Shown: in pieces, positions 34,575-43,195 of the stretch
How the letters are laid out: every line of letters begins with the position of its first letter
How positions within the stretch are numbered: the first letter of the stretch is position 1
Assembly (NCBI RefSeq): GCF_014596745.1
Contig: NZ_JABTCF010000003.1
Location: 372,001-436,000 of the forward strand
From: Maribacter aquimaris
Lineage (GTDB): Bacteria > Bacteroidota > Bacteroidia > Flavobacteriales > Flavobacteriaceae
DNA length: 64,000 nucleotides
Direction of reading: 5' to 3'
Position numbers and translations under genes: made by a program
The notes under the pieces: model-generated
What the model was told of the DNA's origin: nothing
Seen by the model: only the letters and a program-made list of their open reading frames with translations
Databases searched by the model: none

Positions 34575-34604
34575 TTGGGGTATCGGTACAATTTAGTAAT
34601 TTTG
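34575..34604 (+). promoter_or_regulatory. Promoter of the ybaB-like gene
   Basis: TTG at 34575-34577, a 19-base spacer and TAATTTTG at 34597-34604; both elements match the Bacteroidetes consensus. The start codon is 26 bases further on. Confidence 0.68.
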
Positions 34605-34630
34605 GCTCCGTAACATATAAAATAGAAAAC

Positions 34631-34957
34631 ATGTTTGGAGATATGATGGGAATGATGGGGAAACTCAAAGAAGCCCAAGAAAAAGTAGAAGCCACAAAAA
34701 AAAGATTGGATACCGTTTACCTTCAGGAAGAATCATCCGATGGCTTATTATCCGTTTCGATTTCTGCCAATAGGGTCATAAAGGAAATCAAATTGGATGA
34801 AAGTTTATTACAGGATAAGGAGCAGCTTGAGGATTACCTTATCCTAACATTGAACAAGGCCATAGAAAAGGCCACAAAAGTCAACGAAACCGAACTTGCA
34901 GCAGTTGCCAAGGAAGGTATGCCCAATATTCCAGGAATGGATTCGTTATTCAAATAG
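34631..34957 (+). CDS. YbaB/EbfC-family nucleoid-associated protein
   Basis: A 108-residue protein, the usual size of the family. It opens with [20 protein letters not shown], the N-terminal helix of YbaB, and has [19 protein letters not shown] (the beta-sheet) and a C-terminal helix that ends in IPGMDSLFK. These small dimers bind DNA like tweezers and affect gene expression broadly. In many bacteria it lies next to dnaX-recR; here it is instead beside a thioredoxin gene, 42 bases downstream, with which it may share the promoter at 34575-34604. Confidence 0.9.
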   Translation: MFGDMMGMMGKLKEAQEKVEATKKRLDTVYLQEESSDGLLSVSISANRVIKEIKLDESLLQDKEQLEDYLILTLNKAIEKATKVNETELAAVAKEGMPNIPGMDSLFK

Positions 34958-34999
34958 ACCCTTGGCAGGGTTTTTGAAAAGCTCTTAAAAAACGATATC

Positions 35000-35452
35000 A
35001 TGAAAAGTTTGTTATTCCTATTCCTAGTCCCATTATTCCTTACCACCGAGATGCATACGGACATGGATAAGGATACGAAATGGTTGACTGATTTTGAAAA
35101 GGCGCTAAAAGTGGCAAAAAAAGACCATAAGAATGTCTTGGTCTATTTTACGGGTAGCGACTGGTGCCCACCATGCAAAATGCTAAAGACCGATTTATTC
35201 GATTCAGCGGAATTCAAGGCACTTTCCAAGGACTATGTCCTATTATATGTTGATATGCCGAGAAATAGGGATTTGCTTTCCCCGGAGCAGAGGGAACACA
35301 ACAAGGATCTTTTAAAGAAGTACAACAAAAAGGGAGTATTCCCCCTTCTAAAAATAGTCAATGCAAAAGGGAATGCGTTGGATGAATATTCTGGTTATAG
35401 CATGAATGGCGAGATCCGCTATCATCTAGACTTATTGAACAGGTATAAATAA
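35000..35452 (+). CDS. Exported thioredoxin-fold protein
   Basis: A 150-residue protein with an N-terminal signal peptide (about residues 1-15, KSLLFLFLVPLFLTT) and a thioredoxin fold of the Thioredoxin_7/DUF255 type. The active site YFTGSDWCPPCKM has redox cysteines Cys56 and Cys59 with Pro-Pro between them. VFPLLKIVNAKG gives the cis-proline region. Such proteins keep disulfides reduced or rearrange them in the periplasm. It lies downstream of the ybaB-like gene and is followed by a terminator. The partner is unknown. Confidence 0.85.
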   Translation: MKSLLFLFLVPLFLTTEMHTDMDKDTKWLTDFEKALKVAKKDHKNVLVYFTGSDWCPPCKMLKTDLFDSAEFKALSKDYVLLYVDMPRNRDLLSPEQREHNKDLLKKYNKKGVFPLLKIVNAKGNALDEYSGYSMNGEIRYHLDLLNRYK

Positions 35453-35473
35453 TACATCGATTACCATTATAAC

Positions 35474-35507
35474 AAAAAAGGCTTCCCATTCAGGAAGCCC
35501 TTTTTGT
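35474..35507 (+). terminator. Terminator of the ybaB-thioredoxin unit
   Basis: GGCTTCC (35480-35486) pairs with GGAAGCC (35493-35499), flanked by A6 and T5 runs; it works in both directions in principle. Confidence 0.82.
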
Positions 35508-35680
35508 TTGTGGACCAACCCTGTGCTGGCATATAAAATAATAGGCCGCAGCAAGGCGTATTAGTCCTTTACTAGCAACAGGGGCCCTATAATGTATTGT
35601 TTTAAAGCTTTTACAATCAATAGCTGCCGAATAAGTCATTTTACCTATTGAAGCCTATAGATCCTGAAATACGGTACAAT

Positions 35681-35713
35681 AAAAAAGGACTCCCGATATG
35701 GAAGTCCTTTTTA
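35681..35713 (-). terminator. Terminator of the OmpA-family gene
   Basis: AAAAAGGACT pairs with AGTCCTTTTT around a 12-base region that extends the stem by CC/GG. It lies 22 bases beyond the minus-strand stop codon. Confidence 0.82.
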
Positions 35714-35734
35714 TAGGTTAGTGTTTTACCCGTA

Positions 35735-36835
35735 TTAGTTGTTGATCAACCTGAATTCAGTTCTTCGGTTAACCGCGTGCTCTCTTTCAGTACAGGTAAC
35801 ACCTTCTGCACATCTGTTCTTAACTTTATTCTCTCCGTAACCATTGGCTACCAATAAGCTAGAGTTAATTCCTTTGGTGATCAAATAATCAGCGACCGCC
35901 TTAGCCCTTCTTTCGGAAAGATCTTGGTTAGAAGAAGCATTACCCCTTACATCGGTATGGGAAGCAATCTCCAATTTAACACCTGGATTTTGTTGCAAAA
36001 CAGGCATTAAACGTGTATCGATGATTCTTTTGGCCTCAGCAGTCAAAGTAGCACTACCCAAGTTCCAATTGATTGGCAAAGCTTGGTATTCCACTAAAGA
36101 ACATTCAACTTCTGTCCATGTAGTCAATCCACCTTTTTGCTTCATCACTTCCTTAGTAACAGTTTTTGTTACGGCAGGTACGGTTTCTTCAACAGTATAA
36201 GCATCTTTGTCCAATACCGTTTTAGTAATCTCGTCGTATTGGGCAGGAATTACCTCTTCGATAACTTTTGCTGGCTCTAACAATACCCTTTTGGTATAGG
36301 AAGCGTTTTTAGAACCTATTGCTGTTTTGGCAACAGAAGCATCCGTTCCCAATACTTCAGTTGAAATAGTAGTGAACTCAGCAGGATATCCTTTGTAACA
36401 CCAGTATCTACAATCATCAGGATTACCAGAGGCACAATCAGGTGCTGCAGCTCCCAATTCCCATTGTGCATAAGCGGGCTTAATTTCAATGGTTTCTGAA
36501 CTTGGTCTAAAGGATGCAGTACTAACACGCAAGGTGTTTCCTCCTTCTTTGGATACATATGTAATGGTCTCTGTCCCCCATTTCTCTGGAACAACGGTCA
36601 ATTTTTTACCAGCAGCCTTTATCTCAACCCTTTCAGTAATTGTCTTAAAAGTGGCAGGAACAGTTTTTAAAACCTTGTAAGCTGGCTTTACCGTTAAAGT
36701 CACGGTTTCATTAACGTATACATCCGGTGTGGTACAACGAACATAACATTTTCCCGGCTCAGGATTGGCTGGCAAGTCTTGTGCCATTGTAATAGACGCA
36801 GTCATAACTGCAAAAAGGAATAGAATTTTTCTCAT
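35735..36835 (-). CDS. OmpA-family outer-membrane protein with N-terminal repeats
   Basis: A 366-residue protein. A signal peptide covers residues 1-18 (ends ITMAQ). Residues about 35-240 have a four-fold degenerate repeat: VPATFKTITERV, YPAEFTTISTEV, IPAQYDEITKTV and VPAVTKTVTKEV, each spaced by 20 to 90 residues. A cysteine cluster (APDCASGNPDDCRYWCYKG) lies between the first two. The C-terminal 110 residues are an OmpA peptidoglycan-binding domain with IASHTDVRGNASSNQDLSERRA and NRRTEFRLI. The protein should anchor to peptidoglycan from the outer membrane. A cysteine pair in the last loop (NRCAEGVTC) may form a disulfide. Confidence 0.87.
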   Translation of the reverse strand: MRKILFLFAVMTASITMAQDLPANPEPGKCYVRCTTPDVYVNETVTLTVKPAYKVLKTVPATFKTITERVEIKAAGKKLTVVPEKWGTETITYVSKEGGNTLRVSTASFRPSSETIEIKPAYAQWELGAAAPDCASGNPDDCRYWCYKGYPAEFTTISTEVLGTDASVAKTAIGSKNASYTKRVLLEPAKVIEEVIPAQYDEITKTVLDKDAYTVEETVPAVTKTVTKEVMKQKGGLTTWTEVECSLVEYQALPINWNLGSATLTAEAKRIIDTRLMPVLQQNPGVKLEIASHTDVRGNASSNQDLSERRAKAVADYLITKGINSSLLVANGYGENKVKNRCAEGVTCTEREHAVNRRTEFRLINN

Positions 36836-37056
36836 AATAAAAATTTAGTGTTTGTTATTGTATTGTTACTTGCTGCGAAAGTAGATGAACACAAAACCTT
36901 TATGGAGAAACTAAAAAATGACCGATTTGAGCATCGATAAAAAACATATTTCTTCGATGAAATACATTTGCGTAGGATATTTACTACCTTTTAGAAAAAA
37001 GAATTGAAAATTATTTGATCAAAATGTGTTACTTTTAAGTATTACAGGGTTTCGCT

Positions 37057-37380
37057 ATGATAGAAATAAAGAAAAAAGGCACGAACAAATATAGTTTCAA
37101 ACTTAAATCTCAAAGTGGGCATACCCTTTTGAGAAGTGTTGAATATTTCGATAAGGCAGAAGTGCAGCATACCGTACAAAACCTCAATCCCACCAATATT
37201 AAAAGTATACGGTTTGAACGAAAAACCAGTAACGACGGATTATTCTTGTTCGACATCAAAAATCCGAATGGCCAACTGATTGGTCACAGCCAGTATTATA
37301 CTTCTGAGGCCGGAATGGAAAATGGCATCAAAACCTTGATGAAAAGAATCGACACCTTATCCCATTTAGGTAAATTATAG
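37057..37380 (+). CDS. DUF1508 (YegP-like) protein
   Basis: A 107-residue protein with two DUF1508 units. Each has the pattern IxxxxxxxxxFxLK/DIKxxxGxxLxxSxxYxxxxxxxxxI: first FKLKSQSGHTLLRSVEYF, then FDIKNPNGQLIGHSQYYTS. The tandem arrangement is the usual one of YegP. The function is unknown. Its end overlaps the end of the convergent threonine aldolase gene by six bases. Confidence 0.82.
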   Translation: MIEIKKKGTNKYSFKLKSQSGHTLLRSVEYFDKAEVQHTVQNLNPTNIKSIRFERKTSNDGLFLFDIKNPNGQLIGHSQYYTSEAGMENGIKTLMKRIDTLSHLGKL

Positions 37381-38397
37381 TTTTTTCAGGATGTTGAGGA
37401 ATCTCACATGCATTCCATCGGTATAATCCAAATGGGTGACGATGCGCAATTTCCCTTGTCCCATACCTATAATCGATATTCCTTGTTCGCTCAATTTTTT
37501 TAAAAAACCCGCTTCGGACAACGTATTTTCATCGATCTCGAAAATGATAATATTGGTTTCAATCGGTTCTACCTTTTTTATAAAGGACAATCCTTTCAAG
37601 ACCTCTCCGATTTCAATAGCCCTTCTGTGATCGTCTGCCAATCGGTTGATGTTGTGATCCAAGGCATAGGATGCCGCTGCCGTCAAATAACCCGCTTGTC
37701 GCATGCCCCCTCCAAAGATCTTCCGGATCCTCAACGCCTTGTCCATCATTGCCTTACTACCCATCAGCACGGACCCTACGGGACAACCCAGCCCCTTGCT
37801 GAAACAAACACTGATCGTATCGAACAATTGTCCGAACTGTTCCGGGGTCTCATTTTTGGCCACCATGGCATTCCATATTCGCGCACCATCCAAGTGATAG
37901 GCCAGGTTATGCTTTTTACAAACGTTCTTGATCTTCTTTAACTCCTCAATATCCCAACAAGCACCACCACCCTTATTGGTGGTATTCTCAATACACACTA
38001 AGGTAGTCAATGGACTGTGGTAAAAATCGGGTGGATTTATAGCTGCCTCCACTTGTCCCGCGGTCATCATTCCCCGATGGCCATCGATCAATCTACAGGA
38101 AACACCACTGTTGAAACTTACGCCCCCTCCCTCATAATTATATACATGGGCATATTTATCACATATCAGTTGCTCCCCAGGTTGGGTATGCAGTTTTATG
38201 GCCGTCTGGTTCGCCATGGTGCCGCTGGGGAAAAATAAAGCGGCTTCCTTACCAAATAGCTCCGCTGTCTTGGCCTCCAAGGCATTGACCGAGGGGTCGG
38301 TTTTAAATACATCATCGCCCACTGGGGCATTCATCATGGCCTCCAACATTCCCTTGGAAGGTTGGGTCACCGTATCACTGATCAAATTGATATTCAC
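37375..38397 (-). CDS. ltaE: Low-specificity L-threonine aldolase
   Basis: A 340-residue PLP enzyme of the beta-eliminating lyase/GntG aldolase family. It opens INLISDTVTQPSKGMLEAM, typical for threonine aldolases. It shows HLDGARIWNA (PLP-ring Asp) and CFSKGLGCPVGSVL with the PLP lysine. FFPSGTMANQTAIK is the phosphate-binding loop. It cleaves threonine and allo-threonine to glycine and acetaldehyde. The gene stands between a DUF1508 gene (convergent, overlapping) and the HEIGH metalloprotease gene on the same strand, 53 bases downstream of that gene's stop, so it may be the second gene of a transcript. Confidence 0.9.
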   Translation of the reverse strand: MNINLISDTVTQPSKGMLEAMMNAPVGDDVFKTDPSVNALEAKTAELFGKEAALFFPSGTMANQTAIKLHTQPGEQLICDKYAHVYNYEGGGVSFNSGVSCRLIDGHRGMMTAGQVEAAINPPDFYHSPLTTLVCIENTTNKGGGACWDIEELKKIKNVCKKHNLAYHLDGARIWNAMVAKNETPEQFGQLFDTISVCFSKGLGCPVGSVLMGSKAMMDKALRIRKIFGGGMRQAGYLTAAASYALDHNINRLADDHRRAIEIGEVLKGLSFIKKVEPIETNIIIFEIDENTLSEAGFLKKLSEQGISIIGMGQGKLRIVTHLDYTDGMHVRFLNILKKL

Positions 38398-38450
38398 TTT
38401 GTAATTTATTTATTTGGATACTCCTTTATCTGTAAGTTCTACGACTCGTT

Positions 38451-40850
38451 TTAGTGCATACAATCCATTCCTATTGGGGAACCATCAGGAATCTTTGGCA
38501 CAACTATCAATTGGAATTTCTCCGGGGCCTTCAAAAAACCATCGATCCGTCTTATCATTTCCTGTGGATAGGGGTCATTTTCGGCCAATAGTTGCTGTCT
38601 TAGTCTTTTTAATTTTTGAAAGGCAATAGCATTTACCTGGGGATGGACTTTATCATTTGCCGCAAGATTCATTATATGGTACAACACCCGAAAGTTGATG
38701 TTCCATTGGACTTCAGAAAAATAGGTGTCCTTATGCTGTTTGTTGATGGTATTTCCAATTACGGCGTCGAGTACATCGGCCAATCCCAAATTCTTGGGCT
38801 GTAACGCCTTTTGCTGAATTAACCTGGAAGCCCTTTCCGGGTGCAATAAAAAGGTCAAGGTCATATCCGCGGAAGTTTCCGGTGCCGATAACGCATCAAA
38901 ACCAACCCCGGTTTTACCCTTTAAGGATTCCCTGTTCTTTGGATACCCAAAAGCCCTCGGAGGAAACAGTTCCAACTTTTCCTTGGGAATGGCCATCCAT
39001 TGGGCATCCAAAGTTTTTAGGAGAGTCGACAGGGCCTCTTGCTGCATTTTTTTGTCCGCAATGGAGACGACAGCCTGTCCATCCCCTTTTACCGTATAGT
39101 TATAATCCATACCGCCCACAACCTTGGCCACCGCTTCCGTTTGGTAACGATGAAAGAAATAAAGGGGTACGAAAACATCCTCCAAAACGGTATTGGGCTC
39201 TCCTTTTCGGATATTATCGATGGAAAAATTAGCAATGGCAAGAGCCCGCAAATCCAACATCGCACCCAATTCCTTTGTTATATTTTTTCCATTGTCCCAC
39301 AAATGTGCCAAAACATGGGCACTTCCCCCTAGGCGGGCATCCTGATCGGTGATATATCGCAGTCCGTGTTCCTTGGCAGCTCCCAAAATAGTCTCCAATC
39401 CATGCTTCTCATCCTTATTTTCAGGAAAATCGGTATAGGAGTAGGCAACGGTAACCTTATCCCATGCCCCAATACCTGTGGCATAGGCTTTGGAAAAATC
39501 AATTTTCCCATTTTTTATGGTAAACTGTGGATGCGGATAATCCATCACCGAGGCCCTGTCATTGGTCGAAGCGGCATAATTATGGGCAAAACCAAGGGTA
39601 TGCCCTATCTCATGTGCCGAAAGCTGCCGAATACGGGCCAAGGCCAAATCCAACATGGGTTGGTCATTATCGTCCCGCTCCGCAAAGGGTTTGTCCATTA
39701 ATGCCTGGGCGATCAGAAAATCCTGTCGAATACGCAGACTGCCAAGACTTACGTGCCCTTTAATGATCTCGCCTGTCCTAGGGTCTGTGATGCTGCCACC
39801 ATAACTCCATCCCCTGGTCGATCGATGCACCCATTGAATCACATTGTAACGTACATCCAAGGGATCGGCATCATCGGGAAGCATGATCAACTGGAAAGCA
39901 TCTTTATATCCGATGGCCTCAAAAGCTTGGTTCCACCATCTCCCTCCTTCCAAAAGTGCGGAGCGTATGGGTTCGGGTGTACCATTGTCCAAATAATAAA
40001 TAATGGGCTCAATGGCCTCGCTAATTGGGGCATTCGGGTCTTTTTTCCGCAACCGATGTCGGGTAATGAACCTTTTGACAATTGGGTCCTGTACCGGCGT
40101 GGAATAGTCGTAATAACTCATAGGATACGATCCAGAGCGGGTATCAAAAACCCGCTTTTTGTAGTTTTCATCGGGCAAGGCGATCAACGAATGGTGTTGG
40201 GCCACGGTGACCAAATTAGGGTTCGGGGTAACGGATTTGATATATTGCCCCTTGGCCTCTCCTTTAAAAGTCAAGGTCACATCAAATTCAACATTCTTTG
40301 GAAAGGCTTTTGTCCTTTCCATGGCAAAGGCACTTTTAGTTTTGTCCAAGCTATAAACACCCTGTTCGGATTGTTTTAACCTTGAGGCGACACCATGGGT
40401 ATCCTGCAATAGGAAATCCGTGATGTCTATAATATATTTTCCGTCTTTTTCCTCCTCGATAGTAAAACCGAACAGGACGGATTTCGCAAATGCCTGCTCC
40501 ACCGATTTCCGCTCCAAGGCATTATCGGTCAAAGCCCTAAATTTTAAATTGGGTTGCACCAACAATAATTTACCCCCTGCTTTTTTAAAATATACGACCT
40601 GCTCGTTACCAAGCTGCCCGCGATCCAATCCGATATCGTTGCTACCAATGCCGCTACTTAGGGCGTAAACGTAGAGAAACTCCTTTTCCAAGTCTTCGAC
40701 CTCTAAATATATTCTATCGTTTTTATCGTCCAGATAAAAGTTGAACAAGCCGTCGTACTTTTTATAATCTTCACGATTCGCCTTGAACTGGGCATTGCAT
40801 ATTGATAGACCGATACATAAAAAGAAAATTAGGACAGGGTTAATCTTCAT
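38451..40850 (-). CDS. Exported zinc-dependent metalloprotease (DUF5117/DUF4953 type)
   Basis: A 799-residue protein from the ATG at 40850. The frame is open 20 codons further upstream, but MKINPVLIFFLCIGLSICNAQ is an ordinary signal peptide, so the shorter start is taken. The zinc motif HEIGHTLGFAHN lies near residue 421, an extended HExxHxxGxxH of the metzincin type. The N-terminal part has the DUF5117 blocks (LFNFYLDDKNDRIYLE) and the C-terminal half DUF4953-type sequence. This family is abundant in Bacteroidetes, placed in the periplasm or at the surface, with unknown substrates. Its promoter region is shared with the divergent prfB. Confidence 0.88.
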   Translation of the reverse strand: MKINPVLIFFLCIGLSICNAQFKANREDYKKYDGLFNFYLDDKNDRIYLEVEDLEKEFLYVYALSSGIGSNDIGLDRGQLGNEQVVYFKKAGGKLLLVQPNLKFRALTDNALERKSVEQAFAKSVLFGFTIEEEKDGKYIIDITDFLLQDTHGVASRLKQSEQGVYSLDKTKSAFAMERTKAFPKNVEFDVTLTFKGEAKGQYIKSVTPNPNLVTVAQHHSLIALPDENYKKRVFDTRSGSYPMSYYDYSTPVQDPIVKRFITRHRLRKKDPNAPISEAIEPIIYYLDNGTPEPIRSALLEGGRWWNQAFEAIGYKDAFQLIMLPDDADPLDVRYNVIQWVHRSTRGWSYGGSITDPRTGEIIKGHVSLGSLRIRQDFLIAQALMDKPFAERDDNDQPMLDLALARIRQLSAHEIGHTLGFAHNYAASTNDRASVMDYPHPQFTIKNGKIDFSKAYATGIGAWDKVTVAYSYTDFPENKDEKHGLETILGAAKEHGLRYITDQDARLGGSAHVLAHLWDNGKNITKELGAMLDLRALAIANFSIDNIRKGEPNTVLEDVFVPLYFFHRYQTEAVAKVVGGMDYNYTVKGDGQAVVSIADKKMQQEALSTLLKTLDAQWMAIPKEKLELFPPRAFGYPKNRESLKGKTGVGFDALSAPETSADMTLTFLLHPERASRLIQQKALQPKNLGLADVLDAVIGNTINKQHKDTYFSEVQWNINFRVLYHIMNLAANDKVHPQVNAIAFQKLKRLRQQLLAENDPYPQEMIRRIDGFLKAPEKFQLIVVPKIPDGSPIGMDCMH

Positions 40851-40879
40851 AATGGTTTTCCGCTTGGATTGATAAGCAC

Positions 40880-40906
40880 TAAATTTATATAAAATAGATT
40901 GCACAA
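40880..40906 (-). promoter_or_regulatory. Probable promoter of the metalloprotease gene
   Basis: On the minus strand TTG (40904-40906), 16 bases, then TAAATTTA (40880-40887), one base off TAnnTTTG. It interleaves with the divergent prfB promoter. Confidence 0.35.
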
Positions 40907-40928
40907 CCATAGTTAAATCCTATTTTTG
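40899..40928 (+). promoter_or_regulatory. Promoter of prfB
   Basis: TTG at 40899-40901, a 19-base spacer and TATTTTTG at 40921-40928, followed by C; an exact consensus fit. The prfB ATG follows at 40946. Confidence 0.7.
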
Positions 40929-40945
40929 CTAAAAATGACAACACA

Positions 40946-42044
40946 ATGATAACCGTAGATCAATCCAAAGATCTTATAGAGCGCCTTGGTGCGTTAAGGA
41001 GGTATCTTTGACATAGATGCCAAGCTTATAGAGATAGAGAACGAAGAGGAAAAAACACTTGCCCCTGATTTTTGGGATGACCCCAAGAAAGCGCAGGAGC
41101 AAATGAAATTCATCCAATCGAAAAAGCATTGGGTCGATGATTATAATGCCGCCAAGACCATGGTCGGGGACCTCGAGGTTTTAATCGAGTTCCAAAAAGA
41201 AGGCGAAGTACCCGAGTCCGAGGTTACCGCCCACTATGAAAAGGCCACCGATCTCATTGAAAAATTAGAGTTCAAGAACATGCTTTCCGAAGAAGGTGAT
41301 GAACTCACCGCCGTTTTACAGATTACCGCAGGGGCCGGGGGAACCGAAAGTTGTGACTGGGCCGCTATGTTGATGCGTATGTATATGATGTGGAGCGAAA
41401 AAAACGGGTACAAGGTCAAGGAACTCAATTATCAGGAAGGTGATGTTGCCGGTATCAAGACGGTGACCCTTGAGATTGAGGGTGAATATTCCTTTGGATG
41501 GTTGAAAGGCGAAAATGGCGTACATCGTTTGGTGCGCATCTCCCCTTTTGACAGTAATGCCAAGAGGCATACCTCTTTCGCTTCGGTTTATGTATATCCT
41601 TTGGTCGACGATAGTATCGAGATCGATGTCAACCCTGCCGATATCGAAATCACCACGGCAAGGTCGAGTGGTGCCGGTGGTCAGAATGTGAACAAGGTTG
41701 AAACCAAGGTCCAATTGGTCCACAAGCCTACAGGCATACAGATCCAATGCTCGGATTCACGTTCCCAACACGATAATAGGGCTACAGCCATGAAAATGTT
41801 GAAATCCCAATTGTATGAGATTGAATTGCGCAAGAAGATGGAAGCCCGGGAGGAAATCGAATCCTCCAAAATGAAGATTGAATGGGGATCACAAATCCGA
41901 AATTATGTAATGCACCCCTACAAATTGGTCAAGGATGTAAGGACTGGTGAGGAAACCGGGAATGTAGATGCCGTTATGGATGGCAATATCGATCAATTCC
42001 TAAAAGCCTTTCTCATGATGATGGGACAAAAAGAAGAAGAATAA
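40946..42044 (+). CDS. prfB: Peptide chain release factor 2, with programmed +1 frameshift
   Basis: The gene is read in two frames: 40946-41008 and then 41010-42044, 365 residues in all. The first frame runs from ATG ATA ACC to CTT TGA, where the TGA (41009-41011) is an in-frame stop. Ribosomes slip one base forward on CTT-T, as in E. coli, so low RF2 increases its own synthesis. AGGAGG (40997-41002) three bases before CTT acts as the internal Shine-Dalgarno-like stimulator. RF2 marks are clear: [14 protein letters not shown] with the SPF tripeptide that reads UGA, and [14 protein letters not shown] with the GGQ loop. A plain open-frame search would start at the internal ATG at 41103 and lose the first 53 residues. 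An earlier ATG at 40935 stops after four codons. HAD and arsC genes follow closely. Confidence 0.95.
40997..41011 (+). other. RF2 programmed frameshift site
   Basis: AGGAGG TAT CTT TGA C: stimulator, slippery CTT-T and the UGA stop, in the classical order and spacing. See the prfB entry. Confidence 0.95.
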
Positions 42045-42061
42045 TCCTGTAAAAAAATCAC

Positions 42062-42679
42062 ATGGGCGCATTCGATACGATTATATTTGATTTGGGTGGG
42101 GTTCTGATTGATTGGAATCCGAAATATCTTTATCGCACAGTATTTGATGGCGATGAAGAAAAAGTGGATTGGTTTCTTAACACCATTTGCACCTACAGTT
42201 GGAATATGGAACACGACGCCGGAAGGCCTTTGAAGGAAGGTACGGAACAACTGATAAAGGCGTTTCCTGAATATGAATCTTGGATCAGGCTGTATTATGA
42301 CGAATGGCCTAAGATGTTGGGAGGTCCTATTTCTGGAACTGTCGATATCCTAAAACGGCTTAAACAAAAGGAAACGTTTAATCTGTTGGCCTTAACCAAT
42401 TGGAGCAATGAAACCTTCCCAATTGCCCAAAAGCGCTTTGATTTTTTAAATGATTTCGAGGGCATTGTCGTTTCCGGTGATGAAAAAACAAGAAAACCGT
42501 TTAAAAAAATTTATGAAATAACCTTGGATAGGTACCAAGTTACTCCCGAAAAAGCGGTTTTCATTGATGACAATATCGATAATATCGAAGCAGCAAACGA
42601 AATGGGCATCAAGGGTATCCTTTTTAAGGATCCCGGCCAATTACAAAAAGAATTAAATGCCTTGGGCATTAAAATATAA
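42062..42679 (+). CDS. HAD-family hydrolase (YihX-like)
   Basis: A 205-residue cytoplasmic phosphatase-like protein. Motif I is IIFDLGGVLID (nucleophile Asp10), motif II is LLALTNWSNE, motif III is RKPFKKIYE and motif IV is VFIDDNIDNI. The FDLGGV form, with Gly in place of the second Asp of motif I, is found in the YihX branch, whose E. coli member acts on glucose-1-phosphate. A small helical cap lies between motifs I and II. It starts 17 bases after prfB and is followed 13 bases later by arsC, so it is in the prfB operon. The substrate is not known. Confidence 0.87.
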   Translation: MGAFDTIIFDLGGVLIDWNPKYLYRTVFDGDEEKVDWFLNTICTYSWNMEHDAGRPLKEGTEQLIKAFPEYESWIRLYYDEWPKMLGGPISGTVDILKRLKQKETFNLLALTNWSNETFPIAQKRFDFLNDFEGIVVSGDEKTRKPFKKIYEITLDRYQVTPEKAVFIDDNIDNIEAANEMGIKGILFKDPGQLQKELNALGIKI

Positions 42680-42692
42680 TAAGAAAAACATT

Positions 42693-43040
42693 ATGATCAA
42701 AATTTACCATAATCCAAGATGCTCCAAATCGCGCCTAGGCTTAGGTGCTTTGGAAGCTTCGGGAGAACCGTTTACGATTGTCAAGTACCTGGAGGACATT
42801 CCCTCTAAAAAGGAATTGAAAGAGCTTTTGGGGTATTTGAACCTGCCTGCAGGGGAATTGGTACGCAAGAATGAGGCCATTTGGAAAGAACAGTACCGGG
42901 GAAAGGACCTCACCGAGGATGAAATCATCACGGCCATGGTGCAACACCCCAAGCTTATAGAACGCCCTATTGTTGTAAAGGGAGACAAAGCCGTTATCGG
43001 AAGACCCACCGAAAACATACTCCAGTTATTAAAAGAGTAA
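42693..43040 (+). CDS. arsC: ArsC-family reductase
   Basis: A 115-residue protein starting at the ATG at 42693 (MIKIYHNPRCSKSR); an upstream start at 42657 would overlap the HAD gene. The redox cysteine is Cys10 in NPRCSKSR, and the arginine pair region LIERPIVV and GRPTENI matches glutaredoxin-dependent arsenate reductase. The fold is shared with Spx and YffB. No arsenite pump or ArsR regulator is near, so a role in arsenic resistance is not supported by context. It is the last gene of the prfB operon. Confidence 0.82.
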   Translation: MIKIYHNPRCSKSRLGLGALEASGEPFTIVKYLEDIPSKKELKELLGYLNLPAGELVRKNEAIWKEQYRGKDLTEDEIITAMVQHPKLIERPIVVKGDKAVIGRPTENILQLLKE

Positions 43041-43087
43041 GAAACCACTTGATTTTTTTTTAGTGGTTTAGAACCAAACACCCTATT

Positions 43088-43104
43088 TTGGCACCTTTCT
43101 TGTT
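43088..43104 (+). promoter_or_regulatory. Weak sigma-54-like motif
   Basis: TTGGCACC-TTTC-TTGTT resembles TTGGCACG-N4-TTGCT, with two mismatches; the GG-to-GC spacing is right. It is 92 bases before the ATG of the Gly/Tyr-rich gene. Confidence 0.3.
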
Positions 43105-43140
43105 TGTATTGGGAATACACAACATTTGAATTAACAAAGT

Positions 43141-43176
43141 TTTAACCTTTAAGGGTTAAACCTTCAACTATTTTTG
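43141..43176 (+). promoter_or_regulatory. Dyad and -7 element before the Gly/Tyr-rich protein gene
   Basis: TATTTTTG (43169-43176) is an exact TAnnTTTG box. Just upstream lies a dyad, TTTAACC (43141-43147) with GGTTAAA (43154-43160), in the place of the -33 region, where no TTG is found. A bound protein there could activate or block the promoter. Confidence 0.45.
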
Positions 43177-43195
43177 AAATCTAATATACCACATA

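Noticed and set aside
41103-42044. prfB as a simple gene from the ATG at 41103
   Set aside because: The frameshift site and the upstream frame give the normal RF2 N-terminus, and the promoter lies before 40946.
42657-43040. Longer start of arsC at 42657
   Set aside because: It would overlap the HAD gene by 23 bases and add residues absent from the ArsC family; the ATG at 42693 gives the normal start.
42693-43040. Arsenic-resistance operon
   Set aside because: ArsC stands alone with prfB and a HAD gene; there is no ArsR, ArsB or Acr3.
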